Positions 30,585 to 38,530 of a stretch of DNA of 64,000 nt are shown here, piece after piece (position 1 is the first letter of the stretch; each line of letters starts with the position of its first letter). This stretch comes from Caldalkalibacillus uzonensis (lineage in GTDB: Bacteria > Bacillota > Bacilli > Caldalkalibacillales > Caldalkalibacillaceae): NCBI RefSeq assembly GCF_030814135.1, contig NZ_JAUSUQ010000007.1:124001-188000 (forward strand), in the 5' to 3' direction. A program made the translations under genes and the position numbers. The notes below the pieces were generated by a model that did not search any database, was not told where the DNA came from, and was given only the letters and a program-made list of their open reading frames with translations.

Positions 30585-31742
30585 ATGCGTAAAATCAAGG
30601 TGATGTCCATTTTTGGGACACGCCCTGAAGCGATTAAAATGGCCCCACTGGTTCATGAATTGAAAAAGCATGAGCAAGAGATTGAATCGTTGGTCACGGT
30701 GACTGCCCAGCATCGGGAAATGCTGGATCAGGTGTTGCGCCTGTTCAAAATCGCCCCTGATTATGATCTCAATATCATGCAAGCCCGCCAAACGTTAACT
30801 CAGGTGACGGTAAGGGCTCTGGAAGGTTTGGAGGCGGTCATTAAAGAGGCCAAACCTGACATCATTCTGGTTCATGGGGATACGACAACCACCTTTGTGG
30901 CCAGCCTGGCTGCTTTTTACCATCAAATCGCAGTTGGACATGTGGAAGCAGGTCTCAGGACTTACCGCAAAGATTCCCCCTATCCTGAAGAAATGAACCG
31001 TCAATTAACAGGTGTGTTGGCTGACTTGCATTTTGCTCCAACCCAGCAGGCAGCTGAACACTTGTTACAGGAACATAAGCCTGCCGAAAGTATTTATATT
31101 ACCGGTAACACGGCCATTGACGCCCTGAAGACCACCGTACGGGACGATTACACACATCCCATTCTGGAACAGCTGGGGAATTCCCGGATGATTTTGATGA
31201 CGGCTCACCGGAGGGAAAATCTGGGAGAACCCATGCGGCGCATTTTCAGAGCGGTACGCCGACTGGTTACTGAGCAGGGGGACATCCACGTGGTCTACCC
31301 GGTCCACTTAAATCCTGCGGTTCGGGAAGCAGCTCAGGATATCCTCGGCGGACATGACCGCATTCATCTTATTGAGCCGCTGGATGTACTTGACTTCCAT
31401 AATTTTGCGGCCCGTGCCCATCTCATTTTGACCGACTCGGGTGGCATTCAGGAAGAGGCTCCTTCCCTTGGCGTTCCCGTTCTTGTTTTGCGGGATACCA
31501 CCGAGCGTCCAGAGGGAGTGCAAGCAGGTACGTTAAAACTGGCCGGCACTCAAGAGGAAGAGGTCTATCAGCTGACCCGACAGTTATTAACAGACAACCG
31601 GATGTATGAACAAATGGCCAAGGCATCCAATCCTTACGGAGATGGGCAGGCATCCAAACGGATTGTGGAGGCTATCCTCCATTATTACGGCAGGCGTTCT
31701 GAACGGCCAGCTTCCTTTCAAGTGCCGCTTATCATCTCATAA
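30585..31742 (+). CDS. mnaA: UDP-N-acetylglucosamine 2-epimerase (non-hydrolysing)
   Basis: A 385-residue epimerase making UDP-ManNAc, used for the linkage unit of wall teichoic acids and related polymers. GTRPEAIKMAPL at the start, HGDTTTTF, EAGLRT and the SDSGG-type motif TDSGGIQEEAPSLG mark the GT-B fold family. I use the ATG at 30585 because the earlier in-frame ATG at 30576 lies within the AAAGGAGATG ribosome site. Many bacilli carry this gene between upp and the ATP synthase operon. Confidence 0.94.
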   Translation: MRKIKVMSIFGTRPEAIKMAPLVHELKKHEQEIESLVTVTAQHREMLDQVLRLFKIAPDYDLNIMQARQTLTQVTVRALEGLEAVIKEAKPDIILVHGDTTTTFVASLAAFYHQIAVGHVEAGLRTYRKDSPYPEEMNRQLTGVLADLHFAPTQQAAEHLLQEHKPAESIYITGNTAIDALKTTVRDDYTHPILEQLGNSRMILMTAHRRENLGEPMRRIFRAVRRLVTEQGDIHVVYPVHLNPAVREAAQDILGGHDRIHLIEPLDVLDFHNFAARAHLILTDSGGIQEEAPSLGVPVLVLRDTTERPEGVQAGTLKLAGTQEEEVYQLTRQLLTDNRMYEQMAKASNPYGDGQASKRIVEAILHYYGRRSERPASFQVPLIIS

Positions 31743-31796
31743 AGCAGTTGATTTGGAACGATGGTGCAGTTGAGCAATAAGCTTTTATATACCGCG

Positions 31797-31838
31797 GGCA
31801 CAATTCCCTTTCGCCAAACAGGAATTGTGCCTCTTTTT
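31797..31838 (+). terminator. Intrinsic terminator after mnaA
   Basis: A perfect 11-bp stem, GGCACAATTCC (31797-31807) with GGAATTGTGCC (31821-31831), a 13-nt loop and TCTTTTT. The ribosome site of the thiolase begins one base later, so the next gene must rely on read-through or a promoter inside this region. Confidence 0.9.
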
Positions 31839-31857
31839 AAAGGAGGTTCTCGGGTCA

Positions 31858-33039
31858 ATGAGAGAAGTGGTGATTGTCAGTGCTGCCCGGACAGCGATTG
31901 GTAATTTTGGAGGTGCATTGAGCCAAATTCCGGCGACCACATTGGGTGCGGTGGTCATCAAAGAAGTGTTAAACAGGGCCGGGGTCGCGGCTGATCAGGT
32001 GGATGAAGTGATTATGGGCAACGTGTTGCAAGCAGGCCTGGGACAGGGACCGGCCAGACAGGCAGCGCTCCAGGCAGGTCTGCCCCACCATGTGCCGTCC
32101 ATGACGATCAACAAACTATGTGGTTCCGGATTGAAAGCAGTGCATTTGGCTGCCCAAGCTATTCAACTGGGAGAGGCAGATATTGTGGTAGCCGGGGGAA
32201 TGGAAAATATGAGCTTAGCCCCTTATTTGCTGCCTAAAGCGCGTCAGGGATACCGCATGGGGGATCAGCAAGTGGTGGACAGCATGTTGCAAGATGGCTT
32301 GCTTTGTGCCATGAACAACTATCACATGGGCATTACCGCTGAAAATTTGGCTGAAAAATACGACATCAGCCGTGAAGAACAGGATCAATTTGCTGCATTA
32401 AGCCAGCAAAAAGCGGAGCGCGCCCTCGCTGAAGGGCGGTTTAAAGAGGAGATTGTACCTGTTGAGGTCCCACAGAAAAAAGGGGCTCCCCTCTTATTTG
32501 ACACCGATGAGTTTCCCAGAGCGGGCGTGACGGCAGAATCACTGGCCAAACTGCGCCCAGCTTTCAAAAAAGACGGAACGGTGACGGCCGGCAATGCTTC
32601 CGGTATCAATGACGGGGCTGCAGCGGTGTTGGTTATGTCTGCTTCCAAAGCAGAGAAATTAGGGCTTGAACCACTGGCTGTGATCCGGGCCAATGGCCAT
32701 GCCGGGGTTGACCCGTCCATCATGGGTATCGGTCCTGTTCCCGCCACACAAAAAGCCCTCGCCAAACTGGGATTGTCGCTTAAAGACATGGATTTAATTG
32801 AAGCCAATGAAGCGTTTGCTGCTCAGTCTCTGGCCGTGGGCAAAGAGCTGGACTGGAACCCGGATATCGTTAATGTGAATGGGGGGGCCATTGCGTTGGG
32901 CCACCCGATTGGAGCCAGCGGAGCGCGCATTTTGGTCACCCTCTTGTTTGAAATGAAACGCAGACATGTAAAACGGGGCTTGGCCACACTGTGTATTGGC
33001 GGCGGCCAAGGGGTAGCTACCATTGTAGAACGCCCATAA
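31858..33039 (+). CDS. Acetyl-CoA C-acetyltransferase (second thiolase)
   Basis: A 393-residue thiolase with all standard motifs: nucleophilic Cys in NKLCGSG, histidine in GHPIGASG and the C-terminal CIGGGQG. These are closer to biosynthetic/degradative AtoB types than the copy at 420, whose C-terminal loop is altered. The ATG at 31858 lies 11 nt after AAAGGAGG; an upstream in-frame TTG at 31825 falls inside the terminator hairpin. It is the first gene of an accessory block between mnaA and the atp operon; there is no other acyl-CoA gene nearby, so its link to the first cluster is by function only. Confidence 0.93.
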   Translation: MREVVIVSAARTAIGNFGGALSQIPATTLGAVVIKEVLNRAGVAADQVDEVIMGNVLQAGLGQGPARQAALQAGLPHHVPSMTINKLCGSGLKAVHLAAQAIQLGEADIVVAGGMENMSLAPYLLPKARQGYRMGDQQVVDSMLQDGLLCAMNNYHMGITAENLAEKYDISREEQDQFAALSQQKAERALAEGRFKEEIVPVEVPQKKGAPLLFDTDEFPRAGVTAESLAKLRPAFKKDGTVTAGNASGINDGAAAVLVMSASKAEKLGLEPLAVIRANGHAGVDPSIMGIGPVPATQKALAKLGLSLKDMDLIEANEAFAAQSLAVGKELDWNPDIVNVNGGAIALGHPIGASGARILVTLLFEMKRRHVKRGLATLCIGGGQGVATIVERP

Positions 33040-33107
33040 GAACTTTTGGGCCGACAAGCCAAGAATGACTTGTAAAATCAAGGATCATGCAAACAGGGGG
33101 AGATGTT

Positions 33108-33467
33108 ATGCAAACCATAGAAAACATCGAAGCTTATCAGAGCGCCATTAAAGAAGGAGTCACTGTTCTTATGTTCAGCGCAGATTGGTGTCCCGACTGT
33201 CGTGTCATTGACCCATTTATGCCTGAAGTAGAAGAAAACTTCAAGTCCCAGCTCAAGATGTACAAAGTGGATCGTGACCAGATGCTTGATCTGGCTCAGC
33301 AGTTAGACGTGTTTGGGATTCCCAGTTTCATCGCCTATCGTAACGGCCAGGAAATCATGCGTTTTGTCAATAAGGAGCGCAAAACACGGGAACAAATCGA
33401 AGCCTTTCTCAACCGGGTCGTGCAAGTCTCCCAGGCCCTAGAAGAGTACACAAAGTCCCTGTCTTAA
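33108..33467 (+). CDS. Thioredoxin-family protein
   Basis: A 119-residue thioredoxin-fold protein without a signal peptide. The redox motif is WCPDC (Cys28 and Cys31), different from the CGPC of classical thioredoxin; a GIPSF cis-proline loop follows near residue 75. It probably reduces specific disulfides in the cytoplasm. The ATG at 33108 follows GGGGGAG. It lies 68 bp after the thiolase and is closed by a hairpin that includes its own stop codon. B. subtilis YtpP-type proteins have a similar size and active site. Confidence 0.85.
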   Translation: MQTIENIEAYQSAIKEGVTVLMFSADWCPDCRVIDPFMPEVEENFKSQLKMYKVDRDQMLDLAQQLDVFGIPSFIAYRNGQEIMRFVNKERKTREQIEAFLNRVVQVSQALEEYTKSLS

Positions 33468-33482
33468 ATGCAGGGACTTTTA
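33452..33482 (+). terminator. Terminator-like hairpin spanning the thioredoxin stop codon
   Basis: AAAGTCCCTG (33452-33461) pairs perfectly with CAGGGACTTT (33471-33480) across a 9-nt loop containing the TAA stop. The T-run is short (TTTT then A). Confidence 0.7.
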
Positions 33483-33534
33483 CACATGATATGATAGAAT
33501 AAAAGATTAACCTTCGGGGGAAGGGAGGGGTTAG

Positions 33535-34275
33535 ATGAAGGAGCTCAAAGTGTTGGTCGCTGATGACGACCCCAACGTTTGTGAGATTATTCGTCTCTAT
33601 TTTGAAGAACATCACATCCAGGTGGTTGAAGCGAACGATGGGGAGGAGGCTGTCAGATTAACCGCAGAGGAACAGCCGGATGTGATTATTCTTGATGTGA
33701 TGATGCCAGGGATGGACGGCTATGATGTCACTCGCCAACTGAGGACCAAAACAGATGTGCCCATTATTATGTTGACAGCAAAAGACAGCGAAATTGACCG
33801 GGTACTTGGACTGGAATTAGGGGCGGATGATTATGTAACCAAGCCGTTCAGCCCGCGGGAACTGGTGGCTCGCATCAAGGCGATCTTGCGGCGCATGTCC
33901 CGGGAGAGGGAAGAGGAACGCAAGGACAACGGTCAGGGAGCCAAAGAGGCTGTACAAGTGGAAGCAGGCCCCCTGTTCATAGATGCCGAACGCCGCGAAG
34001 TGTCCGTTCATGGCCAGGCCATTAGCCTTAGGCCCAAAGAATTTGATTTGCTTCTTTACCTGGCACGCCATCCTGGAGTCGTACTGGGGCGGGAACAACT
34101 GTTGGAGCAGGTGTGGGGTTATGATTTTTACGGCGATATGCGCACTGTTGACGCCCACATTAAAAAATTGCGGAAAAAGTTGAATGAGTATGATCTTGAA
34201 TGCATTCATACAGTATGGGGTGTCGGTTACCGCTTTGAACTGCCGGCAGACAAACAAGGACGTGATGGGGCGTGA
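33535..34275 (+). CDS. OmpR/PhoB-family response regulator
   Basis: A 246-residue two-domain regulator. The receiver has Asp10/11/12, phosphoacceptor Asp54 (LDVMMPGMDG), Thr81 and Lys103. After a charged linker (about 120-145) the winged-helix DNA-binding domain reads ISLRPKEFDLLLYLARHPG and ends with HTVWGVGYRFE. This family binds direct repeats of 6-bp half-sites spaced by one helical turn, as PhoP, WalR and ResD do. An AGGGAGGGG ribosome site precedes the ATG. Its stop overlaps the kinase start (GTGA). Four such repeats lie upstream of the small lipoprotein gene directly after the kinase. Which signal it answers is unknown. Confidence 0.92.
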   Translation: MKELKVLVADDDPNVCEIIRLYFEEHHIQVVEANDGEEAVRLTAEEQPDVIILDVMMPGMDGYDVTRQLRTKTDVPIIMLTAKDSEIDRVLGLELGADDYVTKPFSPRELVARIKAILRRMSREREEERKDNGQGAKEAVQVEAGPLFIDAERREVSVHGQAISLRPKEFDLLLYLARHPGVVLGREQLLEQVWGYDFYGDMRTVDAHIKKLRKKLNEYDLECIHTVWGVGYRFELPADKQGRDGA

Positions 34276-35711
34276 CCAAGTGGCTTGGACGCAGTTTGTT
34301 CCGACGGCTGCTGATCAGTTACCTGATCACCGTTTTACTCGGACTGGGTGTGATGGGTACCGTGATCTCCTTTTTAACTACCAGTCATATCACTCAAACC
34401 AAAGAGCAGGAGATGCTCCGGCAAGCCAAGCGGGTCAATGCCACGATCCAGCATACAGACCAAGTGACGGAGCAGATGAAGGATACCTTGATCTTTTTGG
34501 ACTCTGCTTTTGATGCCCGCATTTGGGTTTTTAACGAACGGGGAGAGATCATTGCCAGCTCCATGCCTGACGAAGTGTTTGTGGGCCGGGAAATGTCCAC
34601 TTCCATAGTAGAACAGGTTATGCAAGGGCAGGATGTGATTAAAAATCTCAATATAGAAGGCTTGCCTCGGCCGATGATGTCTGTGGTTGTACCCTGGGGG
34701 GAAGAAGACCAACTATATGGGGGTATTGTCCTTCATTCCCCCATTGAAGGTATTGAGTCCACCTTTCGCAATTTGCGGGAAACGGTCTTGTGGGCGATGC
34801 TGTTTGCCATCTTGGTCACCACGGTCATGGTTTCCTACCTTTCCTGGTCCATCTCCCGCCCGTTGCGACATATTGAGCAGGCAGCCAATGAAATTGCCCT
34901 CGGCAACTACAGGAAAAGAGTACAGGAACAATCGGCTGATGAAATAGGCGAACTGGCCAAAAGTTTTAACCACATGGCCGAAAAACTGGAACAGGTAGAG
35001 AACGAGCGTCAAGCCCAGGAGCAGAAGCGTGATGAATTTTTGGCCAATATTTCCCACGAATTGCGCACCCCATTAACATCCATGCAAGGCTTTTTGGAAG
35101 CATTGCAGGATGGATTGGTTAAGGATGAAGAGTCGAAGCGGCGTTATTATGATGTGATGTACCGGGAAACGATGCACTTAAACCGGCTGGTAGACGACAT
35201 GATGGATTTAATCAAACTGGAAAAAGGAGATATTAAACTGGAACCTTACCATGTTCAGGTGGGAGAGATTATTGAAAAAGTCGTCTTCCTGCAGGAAGCC
35301 AAGGCAGAAGAGCGGCACAACGAGATCCATGTCGATTATCCGGATGATTTACCGGCGTTGTGGGCTGACCCAGTCCGCTTGGAGCAGATCTTTAACAATT
35401 TACTTGGCAATGCGATTAAATTTACAGAGAATGGCACCATTCGGATCACCATTAGATCTAATCATCAATCCATCATTGTCTCAATCACCGATACGGGGAT
35501 TGGTATTCCCTCCCATGACTTGCCCAAAATTTGGGACCGCTTTTTCAAAGTGAATCGCATGCGCTCTAAAAAAGAAGGAGGAACAGGCTTGGGCTTAGCG
35601 ATAGTCAAAGAACTGGTGGAGCTGCACGGGGGTACGATTGAGGTGCAGAGTGAGGTGGGCAAGGGGACCACCTTTACGGTCACATTTCCCCTTAGACGAG
35701 CGAAAGCCTAA
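34272..35711 (+). CDS. Membrane sensor histidine kinase
   Basis: A 479-residue kinase partnering the regulator upstream. It has a transmembrane helix at about 12-36, an extracytoplasmic domain (37-170) whose IWVFNERGEIIASS and QLYGGIVLHSP segments look like a PAS/Cache-type sensor, a second helix at 171-192, HAMP (about 193-246), HisKA with phosphorylated His262 in NISHELRTPLTS, and an ATPase domain with NNLLGNAIKFT, DTGIGIP and GGTGLGLAI. There is no cytoplasmic PAS domain, unlike PhoR or WalK of B. subtilis. The GTG start overlaps the regulator stop. It should respond to something outside the membrane. Confidence 0.92.
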   Translation: MTKWLGRSLFRRLLISYLITVLLGLGVMGTVISFLTTSHITQTKEQEMLRQAKRVNATIQHTDQVTEQMKDTLIFLDSAFDARIWVFNERGEIIASSMPDEVFVGREMSTSIVEQVMQGQDVIKNLNIEGLPRPMMSVVVPWGEEDQLYGGIVLHSPIEGIESTFRNLRETVLWAMLFAILVTTVMVSYLSWSISRPLRHIEQAANEIALGNYRKRVQEQSADEIGELAKSFNHMAEKLEQVENERQAQEQKRDEFLANISHELRTPLTSMQGFLEALQDGLVKDEESKRRYYDVMYRETMHLNRLVDDMMDLIKLEKGDIKLEPYHVQVGEIIEKVVFLQEAKAEERHNEIHVDYPDDLPALWADPVRLEQIFNNLLGNAIKFTENGTIRITIRSNHQSIIVSITDTGIGIPSHDLPKIWDRFFKVNRMRSKKEGGTGLGLAIVKELVELHGGTIEVQSEVGKGTTFTVTFPLRRAKA

Positions 35712-35755
35712 ATAGGCTACGGTGAGAGAGGGCCCTCCCAGCTCCGGAAAAAATG

Positions 35756-35830
35756 TTCACATTTTTTTCACATTATGTTCATAAGTGTTCACAATTTGGT
35801 TAAAGTGTGGTCATGTTTGCCCTCTATACT
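35756..35830 (+). promoter_or_regulatory. Tandem TTCACA-type repeats and -10 box of the small lipoprotein gene
   Basis: Direct repeats TTCACA (35756), TTCACA (35767), TTCATA (35778) and TTCACA (35788) start 11, 11 and 10 bp apart, with a weaker TTAAAG at 35800. A -10 hexamer TATACT follows at 35825-35830. This is the layout of PhoP-type activator boxes (TT-C/A/T-A-C/T-A spaced by about 5 bp) ahead of a promoter lacking a good -35. The adjacent OmpR-type regulator is the obvious candidate to bind here. Sequence pattern seen; binding inferred. Confidence 0.7.
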
Positions 35831-35932
35831 AGAGGTTAACAAACCGGAGCTGCCGGTTGTGAAGACAATCCAGTGTATGAAACAAAGGATGGTCAGTTAA
35901 CTGTCTGATTTAAAACAAGGAGGGCGATTGAT

Positions 35933-36070
35933 ATGTTTAAAAAACTGTTGCTCAGTTTAGCTTTAGTCTCCATTTTGCTGGTCGGCTGTGCCGAAGGTGC
36001 GGATGACCCGGGTACAGAACAACCAGCTGATGTTCAAGAGCCTGCCGGTGAAGGTGAAAGCAGCAACTAA
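35933..36070 (+). CDS. Small acidic lipoprotein, 45 residues
   Basis: A short gene with a clear signal: MFKKLLLSLALVSILLVGC is a lipoprotein signal peptide with lipobox LVGC and lipidated Cys19. The mature part is only 27 residues, hydrophilic and acidic (Glu, Asp, Pro, Gly), with no aromatic residue. A strong GGAGGG ribosome site lies 10 nt before the ATG, four regulator-type repeats and a -10 box lie upstream, and a strong terminator follows, so it is a complete transcription unit. It follows the two-component genes directly. Possible roles: a target or feedback partner of the kinase at the outer membrane face, or an acidic surface peptide. Function not recognised. Confidence 0.8.
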   Translation: MFKKLLLSLALVSILLVGCAEGADDPGTEQPADVQEPAGEGESSN

Positions 36071-36080
36071 TGAAGCGGCT

Positions 36081-36108
36081 GCCCTGCCCCTGCAGGGCTT
36101 TTTTTTTT
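36081..36108 (+). terminator. Intrinsic terminator after the lipoprotein gene
   Basis: A 7-bp GC-rich stem, GCCCTGC (36081-36087) with GCAGGGC (36092-36098), a 4-nt loop and ten consecutive T. It isolates the accessory block from the atp operon. Confidence 0.95.
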
Positions 36109-36165
36109 CGCTTTTTAGACACAATTTTGACAAACTTTTGGGAATGGAAAATGATTTCCTTCACA

Positions 36166-36194
36166 TTGACAAACATAAGTCAATATTATACGAT
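36166..36194 (+). promoter_or_regulatory. SigA promoter of the ATP synthase operon
   Basis: A perfect TTGACA at 36166-36171 and TACGAT at 36189-36194 (four of six) are 17 bp apart. A second perfect TTGACA at 36127 has a weaker partner AATGAT at 36150, also at 17 bp. A single TTCACA abuts the main -35. The leader to atpZ is about 75 nt. Confidence 0.6.
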
Positions 36195-36275
36195 ATAACA
36201 GGTATCTTTAGTTGTGAAGGAGTTCACTGGAAGCGATTCACTTTTCGTGCTTAACGAGACAGAGGGGGTTTATGT

Positions 36276-36485
36276 GTGGCTGGTTCCAACTCCCCGTGGC
36301 GAGCCTTATCAGTGGTCAGTTTGATCGGCATCGATCTGGCTGCCTGTACCATTATCGGCTATTGGTTGGGGCGTCAGGCGGACCAGTGGCTGGGTACAGA
36401 ACCGCTGGGGCTCATCATCGGTGTGTTTGCGGGGCTGGGAGCCGGTATCCTAAGTATTATCCCTGTTGTGAAAAAGTATCTGTGA
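36276..36485 (+). CDS. atpZ: AtpZ, small membrane protein of the ATP synthase operon
   Basis: A 69-residue protein with two transmembrane helices (about 12-32 and 43-65), of the AtpZ family encoded first in many Bacillus atp operons. AtpZ together with AtpI has been linked to assembly of the c-ring and to magnesium/calcium uptake in alkaliphilic Bacillus pseudofirmus. The GTG at 36276 follows AGAGGGGGTT; the ATG at 36272 belongs to another frame. Its stop overlaps a GTG of the next frame (GTGA). Confidence 0.85.
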   Translation: MAGSNSPWRALSVVSLIGIDLAACTIIGYWLGRQADQWLGTEPLGLIIGVFAGLGAGILSIIPVVKKYL

Positions 36486-36499
36486 CAATGGAGTTTGTT

Positions 36500-36877
36500 A
36501 TGTTTGAAGATATGGTGGGACGCATCAGGCGTCTGACGCGCTTTTTCTTGTTTAGCTTGGCTTTCGTCGTTTTGGGATGGGGATTTTCCGGCTATCCCTC
36601 TTTCTTTGCCGGGATGGGCTTGGGATTATGCATTGGGTATATCGGTGCGATTCATCTGACCAAACGCGTCCAGTATTTTGGACAAGCCGCAGCAAAAGGA
36701 GAGCCGCTGCCCAACTTGGGAACCATGACCCGGCTGGCTTTGGTTTCACTTGCTGCCGTGATGGTGATGATCTACCCCCACTATTTTGATTACATTGGTC
36801 TGGTCATTGGGTTGATGATGCCGACAGTATTCGCCATAGGCGATGCTATATATGATCAACTTAAACAAGAGAAGTAG
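36500..36877 (+). CDS. atpI: AtpI, ATP synthase assembly protein
   Basis: A 125-residue membrane protein with four predicted helices, in the place and of the length of AtpI, which helps assemble the c-ring. I chose ATG 36500, which lies six bases after TGGAG and gives an N-terminus of the same length as B. subtilis AtpI. Other starts in the frame are ATG 36488 and GTG 36482, the latter overlapping the atpZ stop codon. AtpI diverges quickly, and the call rests largely on position and topology. Confidence 0.85.
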   Translation: MFEDMVGRIRRLTRFFLFSLAFVVLGWGFSGYPSFFAGMGLGLCIGYIGAIHLTKRVQYFGQAAAKGEPLPNLGTMTRLALVSLAAVMVMIYPHYFDYIGLVIGLMMPTVFAIGDAIYDQLKQEK

Positions 36878-36897
36878 CAGAAAGGGGTGAATACTGC

Positions 36898-37617
36898 TTG
36901 CAGTACAAAGAGCCAACTTTTACCTTGCTAGGTTTTCTGGAGTTTAGTTTTACGGTTGTTCTAATGGTCACGATCACCGCCGCATTAACTTTTGCTGTTG
37001 CTTATGCGGGTGCACGGCAGGCTCATACAGGCAAACCGTCCGGCATGCAAAACTTCATGGAATGGATGGTTGAATTTATTCGCGGCCTAGTGGGCAGCAC
37101 TATGCACTCTGCACGCAACAACCAGTTTGTCATGCTGGCTTTGGCGTTAATCATGTTTATCTTTATTGGTAATTTTCTTAGCATACCGTTTAAAATCACC
37201 ACAGACAATTATTACATTCTTTGGAAAGCGCCAACTTCCGATCCGCATGTGACTTTGACGCTGGCGATCACTGTGATTGTTCTGTCTAACATACTTGGCA
37301 TCCGTATGCTGGGATTCAAGGAATACTTTTTACATTATTTTAAACCTCAGGCTTGGCAATTTCCGTTACATATTATTGAGGAGTTCGCCAAGACGCTGAC
37401 CCTGGGCTTGCGACTGTTTGGTAATATCTTTGCCAAAGAAACATTGGCTGGGATGCTGGCCCATGCTGGCTTCGCTAGTGTTGTTGGTGCCGTTGCTTTT
37501 GCCCTTCCGATGATTGCCTGGCAGGCATTTGGAATTTTTGTAGGGGCCATTCAGGCATTTGTCTTCACAATATTGACATTGGTGTATATTGCTCAAAAAG
37601 TGGAACCTGATCATTAG
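36898..37617 (+). CDS. atpB: ATP synthase F0 subunit a
   Basis: A 239-residue membrane subunit forming the proton half-channels against the c-ring. The essential arginine is Arg172 in LRLFGN. Eight residues on, position 180 is lysine (NIFAKE), and position 212 is glycine (AFGIF). In neutral-pH bacilli these positions are typically Gly180 and Lys212; the swapped Lys180/Gly212 pair is the reported adaptation of alkaliphiles such as Bacillus pseudofirmus OF4 and strain TA2.A1, where Lys180 is needed for ATP synthesis at high pH. The TTG start follows AAAGGGGTGA. Full length. Confidence 0.97.
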   Translation: MQYKEPTFTLLGFLEFSFTVVLMVTITAALTFAVAYAGARQAHTGKPSGMQNFMEWMVEFIRGLVGSTMHSARNNQFVMLALALIMFIFIGNFLSIPFKITTDNYYILWKAPTSDPHVTLTLAITVIVLSNILGIRMLGFKEYFLHYFKPQAWQFPLHIIEEFAKTLTLGLRLFGNIFAKETLAGMLAHAGFASVVGAVAFALPMIAWQAFGIFVGAIQAFVFTILTLVYIAQKVEPDH

Positions 37618-37620
37618 GTT

Positions 37621-37652
37621 TAAGCCTCATCTTTTACAATCATTGAGGTTTA
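37621..37652 (+). other. Intra-operon hairpin between atpB and atpE
   Basis: TAAGCCTCA (37621-37629) pairs with TGAGGTTTA (37644-37652) with one G-U pair and a 14-nt loop, right after the atpB stop. No T-run. The gap before atpE is 100 bp, long for this operon. Confidence 0.45.
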
Positions 37653-37702
37653 GCATAAATCACTCTCTTTATCAACTTCTGTCTGATCTGTTTAGATTCT
37701 GA

Positions 37703-37936
<234 letters not shown>

Positions 37937-37959
37937 CCCTAATTTAAAATCAAGCGTAT

Positions 37960-37983
37960 GGCGAGGTCAGCTTGACCTTCGCC
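37960..37983 (+). other. Intra-operon hairpin after atpE
   Basis: GGCGAGGTCA (37960-37969) pairs with TGACCTTCGCC (37973-37983) with one bulged base and a 3-nt loop, then TTTCCTTT. It lies between atpE and atpF and could be a partial terminator or an RNA-stabilising 3' end that raises atpE mRNA relative to downstream genes. Confidence 0.55.
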
Positions 37984-38020
37984 TTTCCTTTGTATTTGAG
38001 ACTCGAAGGGAGTGAATGAC

Positions 38021-38530
38021 ATGGAAATGGAACTGGGTGCCATCCGTTGGGGTGATATGATCTATTCACTGCTCATGTTTATTGTTCTTTTCCTGCTCCT
38101 TCGTAGATATGCCTTTGGTCCGTTAATGGGTGTCATGGAAAAGCGGGCGAAGCAGATTGAAGAAGACCTGGAACATGCCAAACAAAACCGCGCTGAAGCT
38201 GAAAAATTGCTTGAGCAGCAGCGTGCTGAGCTGGCACAAGCCAAGCAAGACGCAAAAACCATTCTTGATAACGCACGCACAACCAGTGAGAAACAGGCTG
38301 ATGAAATCATCAGGACAGCCAAAGAAGAAGTGGAGCAGTATAAAAGTGTCGCTCGCAAAGAAATTGAGCGCGAAAAGGAAAAAGCGATCGAAGCGCTTCG
38401 CCAGGAAATGGGCAAACTGTCTGTTTTGCTGGCCAGCAAAGTGATTGAAAAAGAACTGGATCCACAGCAGCAGCAGCAACTGATTGACGATTATCTTAAA
38501 GAGGTAGGGACCAAAAAATGGGTGCAGTAG
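38021..38530 (+). CDS. atpF: ATP synthase F0 subunit b
   Basis: A 169-residue stator subunit: one N-terminal transmembrane helix (about 12-30), then a long charged coiled coil rich in Glu, Lys, Gln and Ala, and a C-terminal region that contacts delta. The ATG at 38021 follows GAAGGGAG; a GTG at 38012 falls within that site. Its last 13 bases overlap atpH, coupling the two stator subunits. Confidence 0.96.
   Translation: MEMELGAIRWGDMIYSLLMFIVLFLLLRRYAFGPLMGVMEKRAKQIEEDLEHAKQNRAEAEKLLEQQRAELAQAKQDAKTILDNARTTSEKQADEIIRTAKEEVEQYKSVARKEIEREKEKAIEALRQEMGKLSVLLASKVIEKELDPQQQQQLIDDYLKEVGTKKWVQ

Noticed and set aside
36223-36242. Two TTCACT copies in the atp leader as extra regulator boxes
   Set aside because: Their 14-bp spacing does not fit the 10-11 bp period upstream of the lipoprotein, and they lie downstream of the promoter.
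36272-36499. A 201-residue frame starting at ATG 36272 and running into atpI
   Set aside because: Its first 76 codons are the out-of-frame reading of atpZ, which has its own GTG start and typical helices. The real atpI begins near 36500.
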